From NCBI GenBank assembly GCA_030761205.1, contig JAULJL010000040.1:12966603-13030602 (forward strand): a stretch of 64,000 nucleotides of DNA, read 5' to 3'. Position numbers and translations under genes: made by a program. The notes under the pieces are model-generated. The model was not told the origin of the DNA and did not search any database. It saw only the letters and a program-made list of their open reading frames with translations. The stretch is from Fremontodendron californicum (lineage: Eukaryota; Streptophyta; Magnoliopsida; Malvales; Malvaceae). Positions 42,763-54,224 of the stretch are shown piece by piece (within the stretch, counting starts at the first letter, position 1; the number at the start of each line of letters is the position of its first letter).

Positions 42763-45700
42763 ATGGGTGATCTTCAAGTAGTTGGAGGAATCAAGAAGCT
42801 CAATCACAAAAATTACAACACGTGGAAGACGTGTATGATGTCTTACCTACAAGGTCAAGACCTTTGGGAAGTCGTTGGTGGTAGTGAAGTTACGAAGCCC
42901 GAGCAAGAAGATGCTCAAGGAACCTTGCGCAAATGTAAGATTAAAGTGGGTAAAGCCATGTTTGCCCTTAAGACCACAGTTGAAGAAGAAATGTTGGAAC
43001 ACATACAAAAGCTAGAAACGCCAAAAGAAGCGTGGGATACTTTAGATGCACTCTTTTCGAGAAAGAATGACACAAGACTTCAACTTCTTGAGAATGAATT
43101 GTTATCAGTTGCACAACGAGATATACCGATTGCTCAATACTTTCACAAGGTAAAAACGTTATGTCGTGAAATTTCTGATTTAGATCCTACAGCTGCTATT
43201 GGAGATACCAGGGTAAAAAGAATAATTATCCATGGTTTGAGGCCCGAATATCGCAGCTTCGTTGCCGCTATACAAGGATGGCCAACTCAACCATCACTTG
43301 TAGAGTTTGAAAATTTGCTTGTTGGTCAAGAATCTATGGCCAAGCAAATGGGAGGGGTCTCGTTGAAAAGTGAAGAGGAAGCACTCTACACCAACAAAAG
43401 CAAAGGCAAATTCAAACAGCACGTCGGTGGTGGATCTAAAAAGTATGGTGACAAGACAAAAAGTCATCAAGGAGAAGGGAGCTCTCGTCCAGGGGGAGCT
43501 TCAAAGAATCGTAGCAACAATAAAAGATTTGAAGGTAACTGTTACAACTCTGACAAAAAAGGTCACATGGCAAAAGATTGTTGGTTTAACAAAAGGCCCG
43601 TTGAGAGCAATGCTGCTACTTCTAGTACAAAGGAGAAAAGCGAAGATGATTGGGACGCTGAAGTATTTTTTGCTATGGAAGAGGAAGAGTTAGCTCTCAC
43701 AGTAACAACGGCTGACCGAATTGACTATGAGAATGACTGGATTGTCGATTCAGGTTGCTCAAATCACATGACAGGCGATAAACAGAAGTTGCAGAACCTG
43801 TCAGAATACAAGGGAAATCGCATTGTTGTGACAGCTGATAATTCAAGATTACCGATTACTCACATCGGTAAGACGGTAGTAGCACCTCGATATAGTCATA
43901 ATCAGGTACCACTACAAGATGTTTACCATGTCCAAGGCATGAAGAAAAATTTGCTTTCAGTGGCACAATTAACATCGTCAGGTCACCATATTCTGTTTGG
44001 TCCAAGGGATGTGAAGGTATATCGTGATCTCAAAATCTCAGGACAGCCGATGATGGAAGGACGACGTCTGGAGTCAGTCTACGTGATGTCAGCAGAGTCA
44101 GCATATGTAGACAAGACAAGAAGGAGCGATACAGCAGATTTATGGCACATGCGGTTAGGTCATGTTAGTTATTCCAAGCTAAGTATGATGATGAAGAAGT
44201 CGATGCTTAAGAGACTTCCTCAGCTTGACATAAGAACAGACACAGTTTGTGCAGGATGCCAATATGGTAAAGCACACCAATTGCCATACGAAGAGTCAAA
44301 GTTTAAAGCAAAAGAACCATTAGAGTTACTTCACTCTGATGTATTTGGGCCCGTTAAGCAACCATCAATTAGTGGAATGCGGTACATGGTGACGTTTATT
44401 GATGATTTCTCCAGGTATGTGTGGGTTTTCTTTATGAAAGAAAAGTCTGACACTTTCTCAAAGTTTAAAGAGTTCAAAGAGATAGTTGAAGGAGAAGTGG
44501 GAAAGAAAATATGTTGCTTGCGCACAGACAATGGAGGAGAATATAGCTCAGGCGAATTCTCTCAATACCTACGAGAATGCAACATACGTCATCAGTATAC
44601 TTGTGTCAATACACCACAACAGAATGGTGTAGCGGAGAGAAAGAATCGGCATCTTGCAGAAATTTGTCGGAGTATGCTGCATGCAAAGAATGTACCCGGA
44701 AGATTTTGGGCCGAAGCTATGAGAACCGCAGCCCATGTGATCAACAAACTTCCTCAACCAAGGTTAGAGTTTGTTTCACCCTTTGAGAAATTGTGGAAAA
44801 TGAAACATTCAGTCAGCTACTTTCGAGTATTTGGTTGTGTATGTTATGTATTTGTTCCTGATCATTTACGTAGCAAGTTTGATAAGAAAGCAACTAGGTG
44901 TATCTTTGTGGGATACGACAACCAAAGGAAAGGGTGAAAATGTTGTGATCCTACGAGTGGAAGATGTTACACTTCACGCAATGTGGTATTCGATGAAGCA
45001 TCTTCTTGGTGGTCCTCAGAAAAGGAGGTGTTGTCAAATTCAAAAGAATTTGAAGACATGCTACAACAGAAAATGGGAGAGTATATTGTCCAACTTCAAT
45101 CAACTTCAGATGAAGTAGAAGACCTATGTGATGATGACGATGACGAGCAAGTGTTAGTCCAGAGTCCTTGGCAAACTGGTGTGTATCAACTAGATGTTAG
45201 ATCGAGTGAAGTGGAAGAACCATCTCCACAATCACAAATCCGAAGGACAACAAGAGCACGGAAGCCAAATCCCAAATATGCTAATGCAGCCATAGTGGAA
45301 GAACCAATTGCAACAGAACCTGAGACGTTTGAAGAAGCATCACAGAGTTCTGAGTGGATTATGGCTATGAAAGAAGAGATCACTGCGCTTGAGCAGAATC
45401 AGACTTGGGATCTAGTGCCAAAACCAAGAGATGTGAAACCCATATCCTGCAAGTGGGTTTACAAGATAAAACATCGTCCAGATGGGTCGATTGAAAGGTA
45501 CAAGGCACGGTTGGTGGCTCGTGGTTTCTCTCAGAAGTATGAGCTAGACTATGATGAAACGTTTAGTCCGGTGGCAAGACTTACAACCGTACGAGTCCTA
45601 CTTGCCCTTGCAGCCAACAAAGACTGGAACTTGTGGCAGATGGATGTGAAGAATGCATTCCTTCATGGAGAGCTAGATCGGGAAATCTACATGATTCAAC

Positions 45701-46869
45701 CATTGGGATTTCAAAACCAAAATCATCCTGAACATGTGTGTAAGCTGCAAAAGGCACTTTACGGATTGAAACAAGCACCTAGAGCATGGTATGGTAAGAT
45801 TGCTGAATTTTTAACTCATAGTGGTTATTCAGTGACACCTGCAGATTCCAGCTTGTTTGTCAAAGCTAATGGAGGAAAGCTAGCTATCGTATTGATATAT
45901 GTGGATGATTTAATCATAACTGGTGATTATGAGGCAGAAATTCTTCAAACCAAGGAGAATTTATCAGTTCGTTTCCAAATGAAAGAACTTGGACAACTCA
46001 AGCACTTTCTTGGTCTAGAGATTGATCACATACAAGAAGGAATATTTTTCTGTCAACAAAAATATTCTAAAGATTTGCTAAAAAGGTTTGGAATGCTCGA
46101 GAGCAAGCCAATTTCAACACCGATGGAACCAAATGGCAAGATGTGTGCACTTGAAGGCAAAGACTTGGAAGATGCAACTATGTATCGACAATTGGTAGGT
46201 AGCCTGATCTACTTAACCTTGACTCGACCTGACATTTCTTATACAGTTGGTGTGATGAGTCGGTATATGCAAAATCCGAAGAAGCCTCATTTAGAAGCAG
46301 TTCGACGAATACTGAGATATGTGAAAAGTACAATAGATTATGGTCTTTTGTACAAGAAAGGTGAAGACTGTAAGTTAGTTGGTTATTGTGATGCTGACTA
46401 TGCAGGAGATCATGACACCAGGAGATCAACAACTGGGTACATGTTTAAACTTGGTTCTGGAACAATTTCTTGGTGCAGTAAGAGACAACCAACGGTATCA
46501 TTGTCAACTACCGAAGCTGAGTATCGAGCAGCAGCAATGGCAGCTCAAGAGTGTACGTGGCTAATACAACTAATGAGTGATCTACATCAACCAGTAGATT
46601 ATGCAGTTTCGTTGTATTGCGACAACCAGTCAGCAATTCGTTTGGCAGAAAATCCAGTCTTTCACGCAAGAACCAAACATATAGAAGTGCATTATCACTT
46701 TATCAGAAAAAAGGTTCTACAAGAAGAGATTGAGATGAAGCAGATCAAGACAGATGATCAAATAGCAGATTTATTCACAAAAGGTTTGAGTATCAACAAA
46801 TTTGAAATGTTTCGTCGTCAACTCAACATGGTGCAAAGAGGAAGAGCTGGTATTGAGGGGGAGTGTTAA
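42763..46869 (+). pseudogene. Copia gag-pol polyprotein, one in-frame stop
   Basis: One frame of 1369 codons runs from 42763 to 46869, broken only by a TGA at 44935-44937 in a position where related elements have Trp. Domains in order: gag capsid (about 1-200); zinc knuckle at 43546-43587 with one Cys changed to Ser (CYNS...GHMAKDC); aspartic protease (DSGCSNHM); integrase with its HH-CC region and DDE core (HSDVFGP, TDNGGEY, QNGVAERKNR); reverse transcriptase (KARLVARGFSQ, YVDD); RNase H (CDADYAGD, STTEAEY, CDNQSA). The stop lies near the end of integrase. It would remove reverse transcriptase and RNase H, so this copy is probably not autonomous. Confidence 0.95.
46850..46863 (+). other. Polypurine tract
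   Basis: A purine-rich stretch ending GAGGGGGAG directly abuts the TG of the 3' LTR, the expected site for plus-strand priming. It overlaps the last codons of the gag-pol frame. Confidence 0.85.
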
Positions 46870-47349
46870 ATTGTCCAATACCAGCCCAAGAAAAAAATAA
46901 AAGCCTAATAATGTGTGGTTGTAGTTGTGTGGTTTAATGTGTGGTTGTAGTTGTGTAGTTTAATGTGTGGTTGTAGTTGTGTGGTTTAATGTGTGGTTGT
47001 AGTTGTGTAATTTAAATGTGTGGTTGTAGTTGTGTGGTTTAATGTGTGGTTGTAGTTGTGTGATTTAAATGTGTGGTTGTTATTAAACAACAATGGGTGG
47101 TTGTAATTTATTTAGATTTTATATTTGTGTGGCTTGTGTTTGTCTTGGTATTGTATAAATACCCCCCTCCCTTGCATTTGTAAATCATAAAGTAGTAAGC
47201 TTCAATAAGCAATAAAAGTTTTAAGTTTTCCTAAGGAGTTCTTCTCTAAAGAGTGTAGTCTAGAGTGAAGTGTGAGCATTTGTAAGTTTTCCTAAAAACT
47301 AAACTTTCTTCGTAAAATTAGAGTTATCTACTCTAAGTTTCTCTCAACA
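46864..47349 (+). repeat. Copia 3' LTR (486 bp)
   Basis: Same TG...CA ends as the 5' LTR. It has one additional 26-bp repeat unit and lacks the 8-base insertion, which accounts exactly for the 18-bp length difference. Otherwise about four substitutions are visible. Confidence 0.95.
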
Positions 47350-47426
47350 AAATATAAAAAAACTAAGTATATATTTGTTGAACACATACTCATATTAGAT
47401 ACTCATTCCGAGTTCAAACAACATAG

Positions 47427-48276
47427 GTTAAAGAGTAGAGAAAGAGGAGCAAATAACAAGTTTTCGCCTTAAATAGAGGATAGCGAAGATTATTATCAAA
47501 ACGCGCTTGAAGAGCTTGATGTTCAAGATGACAAGTTTCTTGGTGCAAATTTCCCTATTCAAAACCCCTTTTCTCAGTTAGAAGAATCTAAAGGAGAGAT
47601 CAGATTTAGAAAAGAAAAACAAAGAAAGAAACTAAAAAGGGAGAATAGCCTTCCATTAAACAATTGATGAGAATTATATTTTTTTTTTATGATTGCAAGG
47701 GCAGTAAAGTTGTGTGAGATACTTGGAAAAGAAGTTGACAGGATATTTGTAAGAAGCAAAAACTATGGGTATGATTAATGAGTTTTTATAAGTATCAATT
47801 AAGAATTATTTTATTATCATTTTAGATTTTTTTTTTTTGCATTTATATTTTTTTTATTAAATTAAAAAATAATATATTAATTATACTTTTATTTTTATAA
47901 ATATAATAACACTTGTTAACATTTCTCAAAATTTATTTGATAAAAACATTGCTTTAAAAGCAATTATGGAACAATGACTTTGTTTTCCCTATACGATAGT
48001 GTCATCCTGAAAAGACTTTCAATATACAAGAGAATCTGCAGTTGTTCCATCAATATTTTCATATCTAAAGAACATGGAATTCGATCACATTTTTTAAATT
48101 ACTTGCAAGTAATCTATGTTTAATGTTCTACAATCCTGAATATAGGTTGCTTGCTTGCCACCTTGACTCTTTCCTTTTCGATAAATTCCAAGAGTAAAGG
48201 TTACTTTTTCCTTTCCCTGTGGTTTCTAAAATACAATTGTAAAGTTAGAACCATTGTTACTTTGTAACAGTGCATT

Positions 48277-48315
<39 letters not shown>

Positions 48316-49020
48316 AATTTATTAACGAATGGTCCAATGACAGTTTTTAAAATTATTAAATATAGTAATATTTTCGTTCAATACATTAAAAATGATAAAT
48401 AAAATTGTCAACTATTACATTTAATACAATGTTATCATTATAAATAATATATTAACTAATCTTATAAAAAAAAAATACTCAACGACGTTAATTAACAAAA
48501 CCCAAGCCGAGTGTTTGCTTAGTATCACCATGCCAGTAGGAGATTTGTCAGATAGAAGATGAAACGACATAAGGTTTCTTTTCTAATAGTTTCCTAAGAA
48601 AGGAGGCAAGAGATGGGAGTTTGGGAAAAAAAAAGAAAAAAGACGGTATAAGAAAACCAGCTTGTTCAAGTTAAAAGGAGTAGTCTGGCAATTAGTTGAA
48701 GGCTTGAAGCATAGCCATTGGTACCTAATGGAACAGACAGTACTTAAAACTTGGCAAAAAATAGTTTGGCAGAAAATACTCCGATCATGCACAACAACTT
48801 GTTATTCAACTTGTGATTATGATTTATGATCAGTCATTGAAAATGAAAAAGCTAGAAAATTGATACTTTGTTCTGACTTTTGTAACTAGCCATTCATCTA
48901 TTTCATAATCGACAATTATATTATTTGGATTTTTCATTTTTTTAAAAATATTTGTGTTTAACATTGTATCTGATACATATTTGGATTTAGATAGGAGAGT
49001 ATGATTTTCCGAATATATGA
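47427..49020. other. Intergenic DNA with coding-like relic and MITE remnants
   Basis: About 47474-47668 has an open acidic then basic stretch (EDSEDYYQNALEELD...RFRKEKQRKKLK) before a stop; I recognise no family. An (AT)n tract lies at about 48281-48312. About 48316-48505 is a TTAACGAATG-type foldback MITE. About 48917-49020 is the left part of a CTATGTT-family MITE, cut off where the 195-bp repeat begins. Confidence 0.4.
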
Positions 49021-49410
49021 AACTTGTTGGAAAATTAAGCTCTCCTCACTCTACCAGCCCCTTCCTCTCTCCCTCCCCTTCCCTACAAAGGTCCATGACT
49101 ATTTATAAACATTTTCCTTCTTTTTAATTTCCCATTAAATGAAACTAACCTAATTATTTGAAGGGACCTTGTTGAAGAACATTTCTTAGCTCTCAATTAA
49201 CCTTTTTCTTAATACAACTTGTTGGAAAATTAAGCTCTCCTCACTCTACCAGTCCCTTCCTCTCTCCCTCCCCTTCCCTACAAAGGTCCATGACTATTTA
49301 TAAACATTTTCCTTCTTTTTAATTTCCCATTAAATGAAACTAACCTAATTATTTGAAGGGACCTTGTTGAAGAACATCTCTTAGCTCTCAATTAACCTTT
49401 TTCTTAATAC
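49021..49410. repeat. 195-bp tandem duplication
   Basis: Copies 49021-49215 and 49216-49410 differ at about two positions. Each starts AACTTGTTGGAAAATTAAGC and ends CTTTTTCTTAATAC. Each carries a CT-rich run and a TATTTATAAAC promoter-like motif. The near identity implies a recent event. The TGTTGGAA start is reminiscent of an LTR edge, but no second LTR feature was found. Confidence 0.9.
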
Positions 49411-50317
49411 AAAATTCTCTAGCCAAGTGAGTTTCATTGTTGGTAGAGTAAAGAATTTAAGGTAGTGATTTTCTGAGTTTGTTTCTTTTAGTTCGATTTA
49501 AGCTTGAAGAGTTTAGGGTTTAACTTGTTTCTTTTAGTTCTGTTTAACAAAATTCTCTAGCCAAGTGGGTCTTATTGTTCCTTTTTATATCATCTTCAGA
49601 TGATTTTTTTTATAGATTTTTGTACTTGCAATGTGGCTTTAACTTGTCCCTTGTTTTACTAGCATTGTTGTTACTTGTTAGCTTTACAGCCATCTTGGCC
49701 TTTTATGTATTGTTGTCAAAAGTATGGCTAAAGCAAAATCGAGATTTAACTCATTTGGTTTATGTAATCATTTTTATGAAGTAACAGCAAAATCGAGATT
49801 TAATTCATTTGATTCATATAATAATTTTTATGAAGTGGCATCTATAATAGATTTGAAATTCGAATATTTTTCTCTATTTTCAAATTGCGATATCTTTTGT
49901 AAAAAAAAAAAGTATGGTTAAAGCAAAAGTAACTCAAGGACATCAAGACAAACCTGCTTACATACCTTATTGTTAGATTTACAAAATAGACCTAAAACTG
50001 AAAAGAAAACTTGTGACATTTTTAACAGTGTAGACTTTTAACCAAGTGAGATATTGTAATAGTCGCATGATTAATGAGCAATCACGTTTGTTACGCATAT
50101 AATATATTTCTCAATTTATGTGCATCTGGTCCTGTTTGCTATGGTTACTTAGTCAGATGGCTATATCATATTTTAATGTTGATTTCTGATAGCATTAACT
50201 AAGATTTTTGTTATTTGTAATAGAATTCGAAAATGCATAACGTAAACAAGAAAATAGAATTAAAAAATTACCCAATAACAAAAACAAAATATTAATAGTG
50301 AGAACTATAAACAAGGA
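49411..50317. other. Intergenic DNA with small internal duplications
   Basis: AAAATTCTCTAGCCAAGTG occurs at about 49411 and 49549. A unit of about 55 bp beginning GCAAAATCGAGATTTAA is repeated in tandem at about 49733-49842, and AGTATGG.TAAAGCAAAA occurs on both sides of it. No gene is recognised. Confidence 0.45.
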
Positions 50318-50390
50318 GCGCCTGTAGCTCAGTGGATAGAGCGTCTGTTTCCTAAGCAGAAGGTCATAGGTTCGACCCCTATCTGGCGCG
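50318..50390 (+). tRNA. tRNA-Arg(CCT)
   Basis: A 73-nt cloverleaf without intron. The acceptor is GCGCCTG against CTGGCGC with one T-T mismatch near its base, the D arm GCTC/GAGC, and the anticodon stem TCTGT/GCAGA with loop TTCCTAA. The anticodon CCT is at 50351-50353 and reads arginine AGG. The T arm is ATAGG/CCTAT with TTCGACC, and the discriminator is G. A T run follows shortly downstream. The sequence is close to the standard plant gene as I know it. Confidence 0.95.
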
Positions 50391-50459
50391 ATTTAAAAAT
50401 TATTTTTTAATCTCTGAAAATAAGCCCAAAAGTCTATTTTTTTTAATCTCTGAAAATAA

Positions 50460-51480
50460 GCCCAAAAGTGAGAAAGTGAGCTATGTGGTATTTCCAAATG
50501 GGTTTTGCCGTTTGTTACTCTATGTTTTATGGAAAGTTTCTTATTATTCCCTGTTCTTCGGGAATCAATCTAAATCATCTTTCACTGCTGGATCGAGGTA
50601 TGGTGAATCGGAATTTGAAAGTTTATCCCAAAGATATAGGAATGAAGAGTTGCCAGAAACATGTCATAATCAATTTATTGAGAAGTATAGACTTAATTAC
50701 CAGACTTTATAAGTTGTCTCTTCGGGACCGAGAGTCTGTAAAACGTAGACCGAGGCATATCTTAGAATTCTTGAGAAGCATAAGAGAAGACGTGTGGCAT
50801 TTCATGAAGATCAGTACATGGGATATGGAAATACTGGTCTAGAATCAAATTCTGTTTTAAATGGCAATAACTCAGCTGATGACAACGTTTATGATGAACG
50901 CATCGCTTATGTGTTGGGTTTGAAGGTGCCACTTATGTTGCTCTGACTTTTCATTTTTCTTAAAATATTCGTATCCGATATCTATGTCCAACGTATATCT
51001 GGACATGAGTATTAGGATATGACCCTCCAAATACATGAAAAAACTTTAAAAAAATTGAAGATACCCGTATCTGACACTTATACCCGAGTCCGAGTAACGT
51101 AGGGTACCACAAAAGCTCCAGTGGAAGTCTTCTCTCAGTTTCTCAGCTGTCACATTTCTAATTTTGGTCTTAATCTAAAAGTTCATACTGATAATTACAG
51201 AAAACTTTGTTCAGTCATTGAACTAATTAGGATGTTCCTTCAAACATCAGGACATTGGTAAACTTTGCAATCTAGTCTGCTTTACTTTATGGCATTGCTT
51301 CTAAGTCACTGTCACGTTTTGGACTTTCCAAAATTTTTTATTTTGGTGCTCAAGTCGGACGTTAGTGGTCTTGAATATTTAAAGAAGAATAATGTATGTT
51401 GCATGGATGCACTATCATTGGATATTTTTGGCACATTGGGGAAGAGGAAGAACCTTTGAGATTGGGTTCCCGTTCATCTA
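50460..51480 (+). pseudogene. Unidentified coding-like relic split by a MITE
   Basis: Plus-strand frames shift but keep coding-like sequence. Examples are RVAFHEDQYMGYGNTGLESN and DDNVYDERIAYVLGLK before the MITE, and LNLKVHTDNYRKLCSVIELI after it. Stops and frameshifts break it throughout. I do not recognise the family. It may be a degraded host gene or a retrotransposed fragment. Confidence 0.4.
50933..51102. mobile_element. CTATGTT-family MITE inside the coding-like relic
   Basis: The left end is TTATGTTGCTCTGAC and the right end inverted, GAGTCCGAGTAACGTAG. The duplication GGTGCCAC (50925-50932) and GGTACCAC (51103-51110) matches at 7 of 8. The two halves of the relic join cleanly when it is ignored. 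Confidence 0.85.
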
Positions 51481-52224
51481 TAAATTTGAACAAATTTTTA
51501 GAATATCTATGTGGTTTGAAGTAATTGTACATCGACATTCTTTCATCATGATTGGAGAAACATAATTTCACTATTAATATACTACAATATTGTTGCCTAA
51601 TTTGGACAATTTCTGGCAAAAGCTTGTTTATTTGAGGTGCCATCCATATATCCACCGCTCATCCTGTTATGGATATAGATAAAGACCGATATATGGTGCA
51701 AGTTCAATTCAAAAATAATTTAAAAAAAAATTAAAAAGCTATTTGCATGTTAATATTTAATTGAAAAGTATCAATTTTATATTTTTATTATATATTATTA
51801 TATAAAAAATATTTTATATTATCATATCCATTTTTTAATTTTTTACAAATTTCCATGTCGTCGTGTTCGTATCGTATTGTAGTCGTATTGCATGTTCGCT
51901 CCGTGCTCCCTAAGTTATGAACATCAAATAAAAGATTGAGTTTCGCAGTAGCTGAAGATAACAGATTAACAGTTCCCCAACCCCCAGCCCCCAAAAAGAC
52001 CAGTTATTGTATATCAACATCTATACAAGTATAGAAAGGGAGGCTTTAGTTCATTCTTTACATCAGCTGGACCTGGACCTCATTTTAAATGTTTTAAGTG
52101 ATCTAAGCCTCTATCCATCAGATCCTATGTGAATTCCTTATCATGTTAAAATTCAAATTCTTCACCTTTATCTTTGCTTTTTCCCTCTTTATGTAACAGA
52201 ATTCACTTCAATCTTTAGCCACCA
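51481..52224. other. Intergenic DNA, no gene recognised
   Basis: Contains a GTCGTGTTCGTATCGTA stretch at about 51857-51875, related to the hAT-end repeat of the 59-60 kb array. The remainder has no recognisable element or reading frame. Confidence 0.45.
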
Positions 52225-52620
52225 CAAACGGTGTTGAAAAAATCGAATTAGACCAACCACCAATCGAGTCGATTCAACCAAAAGCCAGTTCGATCCGATA
52301 TATATTATAAAATAAAAAATTTAAAAAACCGATAAAAAATAGATTGAATTGGTAAAAAACAAAAATTATTTTAAGCTTTTTTTTTTTTAAAATAAATTAT
52401 TATATTTAATAAGATTTGAACTTTTAATTTTTTAAATTTATATTATAAATCATATATTTAATCAAATACATATTTTATTAAATATTTATTTAATATTAAA
52501 ATTATTTATTTAATACTTAAATTCTTTTTTTAGTTAAATCGTCCGGTTCAACTACTCCTACCTATCAGATCATGATTGTAAGTCTCATTGATTTGATCAC
52601 CGGTCATATTTTTTAAACAT
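52225..52620. mobile_element. Degraded hAT MITE, inverted relative of 21165-21510
   Basis: The arms carry CCAGTTCGATCCGATAT and CGTCCGGTTCAACTA, and the centre holds AAGATTTGAACTTTTAATTTT, the complement of the motif in the 21.2-kb copy. The ends are decayed and no duplication was read. Confidence 0.5.
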
Positions 52621-53621
52621 TGACCACAAATAATATTTTTCGTTTTCTTAACTCATCTTTGTTGCAGGTGATACAAGACTAATCATAAATTAGCTCCCCA
52701 ATGACCTCTACAAGAATCGGTTCTATCTCTTCACATATCAGGCAGGCTGTCTCCATCAAAACAGCATTGACAATATAAAATAGCCGCTATACTCATCCAA
52801 CTCCTGCTGCCTTAACTTTGAAATAGAAATCCTCCGTCGCCATTTCTCTATTCTTTTTTATGCTTACACTATCGTAACAAATCGTAGGTTTATTTTTTCG
52901 GTATCATTTTTTTTTGTTTATTTTCAATTGTTTAACAGAGATTATGAAATATAAATACGATCAATTGATATTTTACTGGTGATTGAATAGGCGAATTTCA
53001 TTATACCATTTCTTTTATTTGAATCGTCTTTGTATCCGTATTTTTTTTCAAACGAAATCGATTTTTTTATTAGATAAAAAATCGGATCAAATATTAAAAA
53101 TGAACAAATACGAAAAAAATAAAAAATGGACATTTCAAAGATGGAGACAAGAATAAAGACAAGAAAATAAGGGCAGAAGATCCTCTGTCCTGTTTCCCTA
53201 CCTCGTTCGTGCCCCCTTTTTCAAATGCTAATACGTTTCTTTTGATTAACATTTAAATTAGTCTTTGTTTGATTTTAGAAGCAAAACTATTTTTAAATAA
53301 AGTTACAGAACACAACAAGAATAAAACGCTTCTCATTCTTGATATATCCTGAATTCTCATCTTTTTGTCTTCACTACTGGATTTTTTATTTTATTTTTAG
53401 TGTCAAGATTTTTGGGAACATTGAATTTCTTAAAACCGTGTGAAGCTTTTTTTTGAGATAATTAATTGTGTTTTTTTTTTTTTAAAACAAAAATCAATTT
53501 AAATTGGAAATAGAGACATTTGAAGAAATATAAAATTCAATTCAATTCAAGTTATTTTTTTTCTTTTTGAAAAACAAAAATTCTTAAATTAGAAAAAAAA
53601 AATTTAATGTTGAAATAAAAG

Positions 53622-53662
<41 letters not shown>

Positions 53663-54224
53663 AAGGAAAGGATTAAAAAAAATAAAAAAATCTTAAACTA
53701 AAGAAAAATAAGATAAAAAATGTACATAATTTTATCTCCGTTAAATATATAAAATTATCTATTTTCGTGCTCCATCTGTATTTTTCTATTATTTTTCTTT
53801 TTTATTTTGTTTTCAATTTCTTGTACATGTTAAAATTAAATAAGGATTAACTTAATATTGATCAAAAGACATATGTTAACATTTAAAAGCTAGGGCACAA
53901 AAGGGAGCATGGAAACAGGGCAGAGGATGTCCATTCGTATAAGTACTGATCAAGTTTTGAATATAATTATATTTTTAATAATTTTTTACATAATTTTTTA
54001 TTTTTTCATTTAACTCTATAAATTTATAAATTTTTATTTTCAAAATAATTTTTTATATAATCATGTTTAATAAAACTTCACCAAAAAAATTCTACTTAAA
54101 TCTTGTCTATATTAACACCAAATTAAATAACATGTGAATAAATAAAAGGAAAAAAAGTTACTAGAAAAAATCTCCCCAAGGTTAAATTTGACATTTGACA
54201 AGAGGACCTTTTAATCTTTACTTT
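52621..54224. repeat. Intergenic DNA with second copy of a dispersed repeat and a long T tract
   Basis: About 52823-53215 is the second copy of the repeat at 37485-37865. A fragment of its edge (GGGAGCATGGAAACAGGGCA) recurs at about 53910-53930. A T tract of about 36 bases lies at 53623-53658. No gene is seen. Confidence 0.5.

Larger units (their letters stand above)
40148..47349 (+). mobile_element. Ty1/Copia LTR retrotransposon, complete structure
   Basis: A complete element with 5' LTR, primer-binding site, gag-pol frame, polypurine tract and 3' LTR, flanked by a perfect 5-bp duplication AAATA (40143-40147 and 47350-47354). The order protease, integrase, reverse transcriptase, RNase H defines Copia. 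The LTRs are nearly identical, so the insertion is recent. A 1.87-kb hAT element interrupts the leader between the primer-binding site and gag. Confidence 0.97.
40034..47426. mobile_element. CTATGTT-family MITE split by the Copia insertion
   Basis: The left piece is 40034-40147 and the right piece 47350-47426 (including the Copia duplication). Together they give the usual layout: diverged ATAAGTTATCCGAACTC on the left, CGAGTTCAAACAACATAG on the right. The outer flanking 8-mers GTTAGGGA (40026-40033) and GTTAAAGA (47427-47434) match at 6 of 8. This is the oldest layer of the nest. Confidence 0.8.

Noticed and set aside
49021..49410. The 195-bp copies as the two LTRs of a tiny retrotransposon
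   Set aside because: They are directly adjacent with no internal sequence, primer-binding site or flanking duplication.
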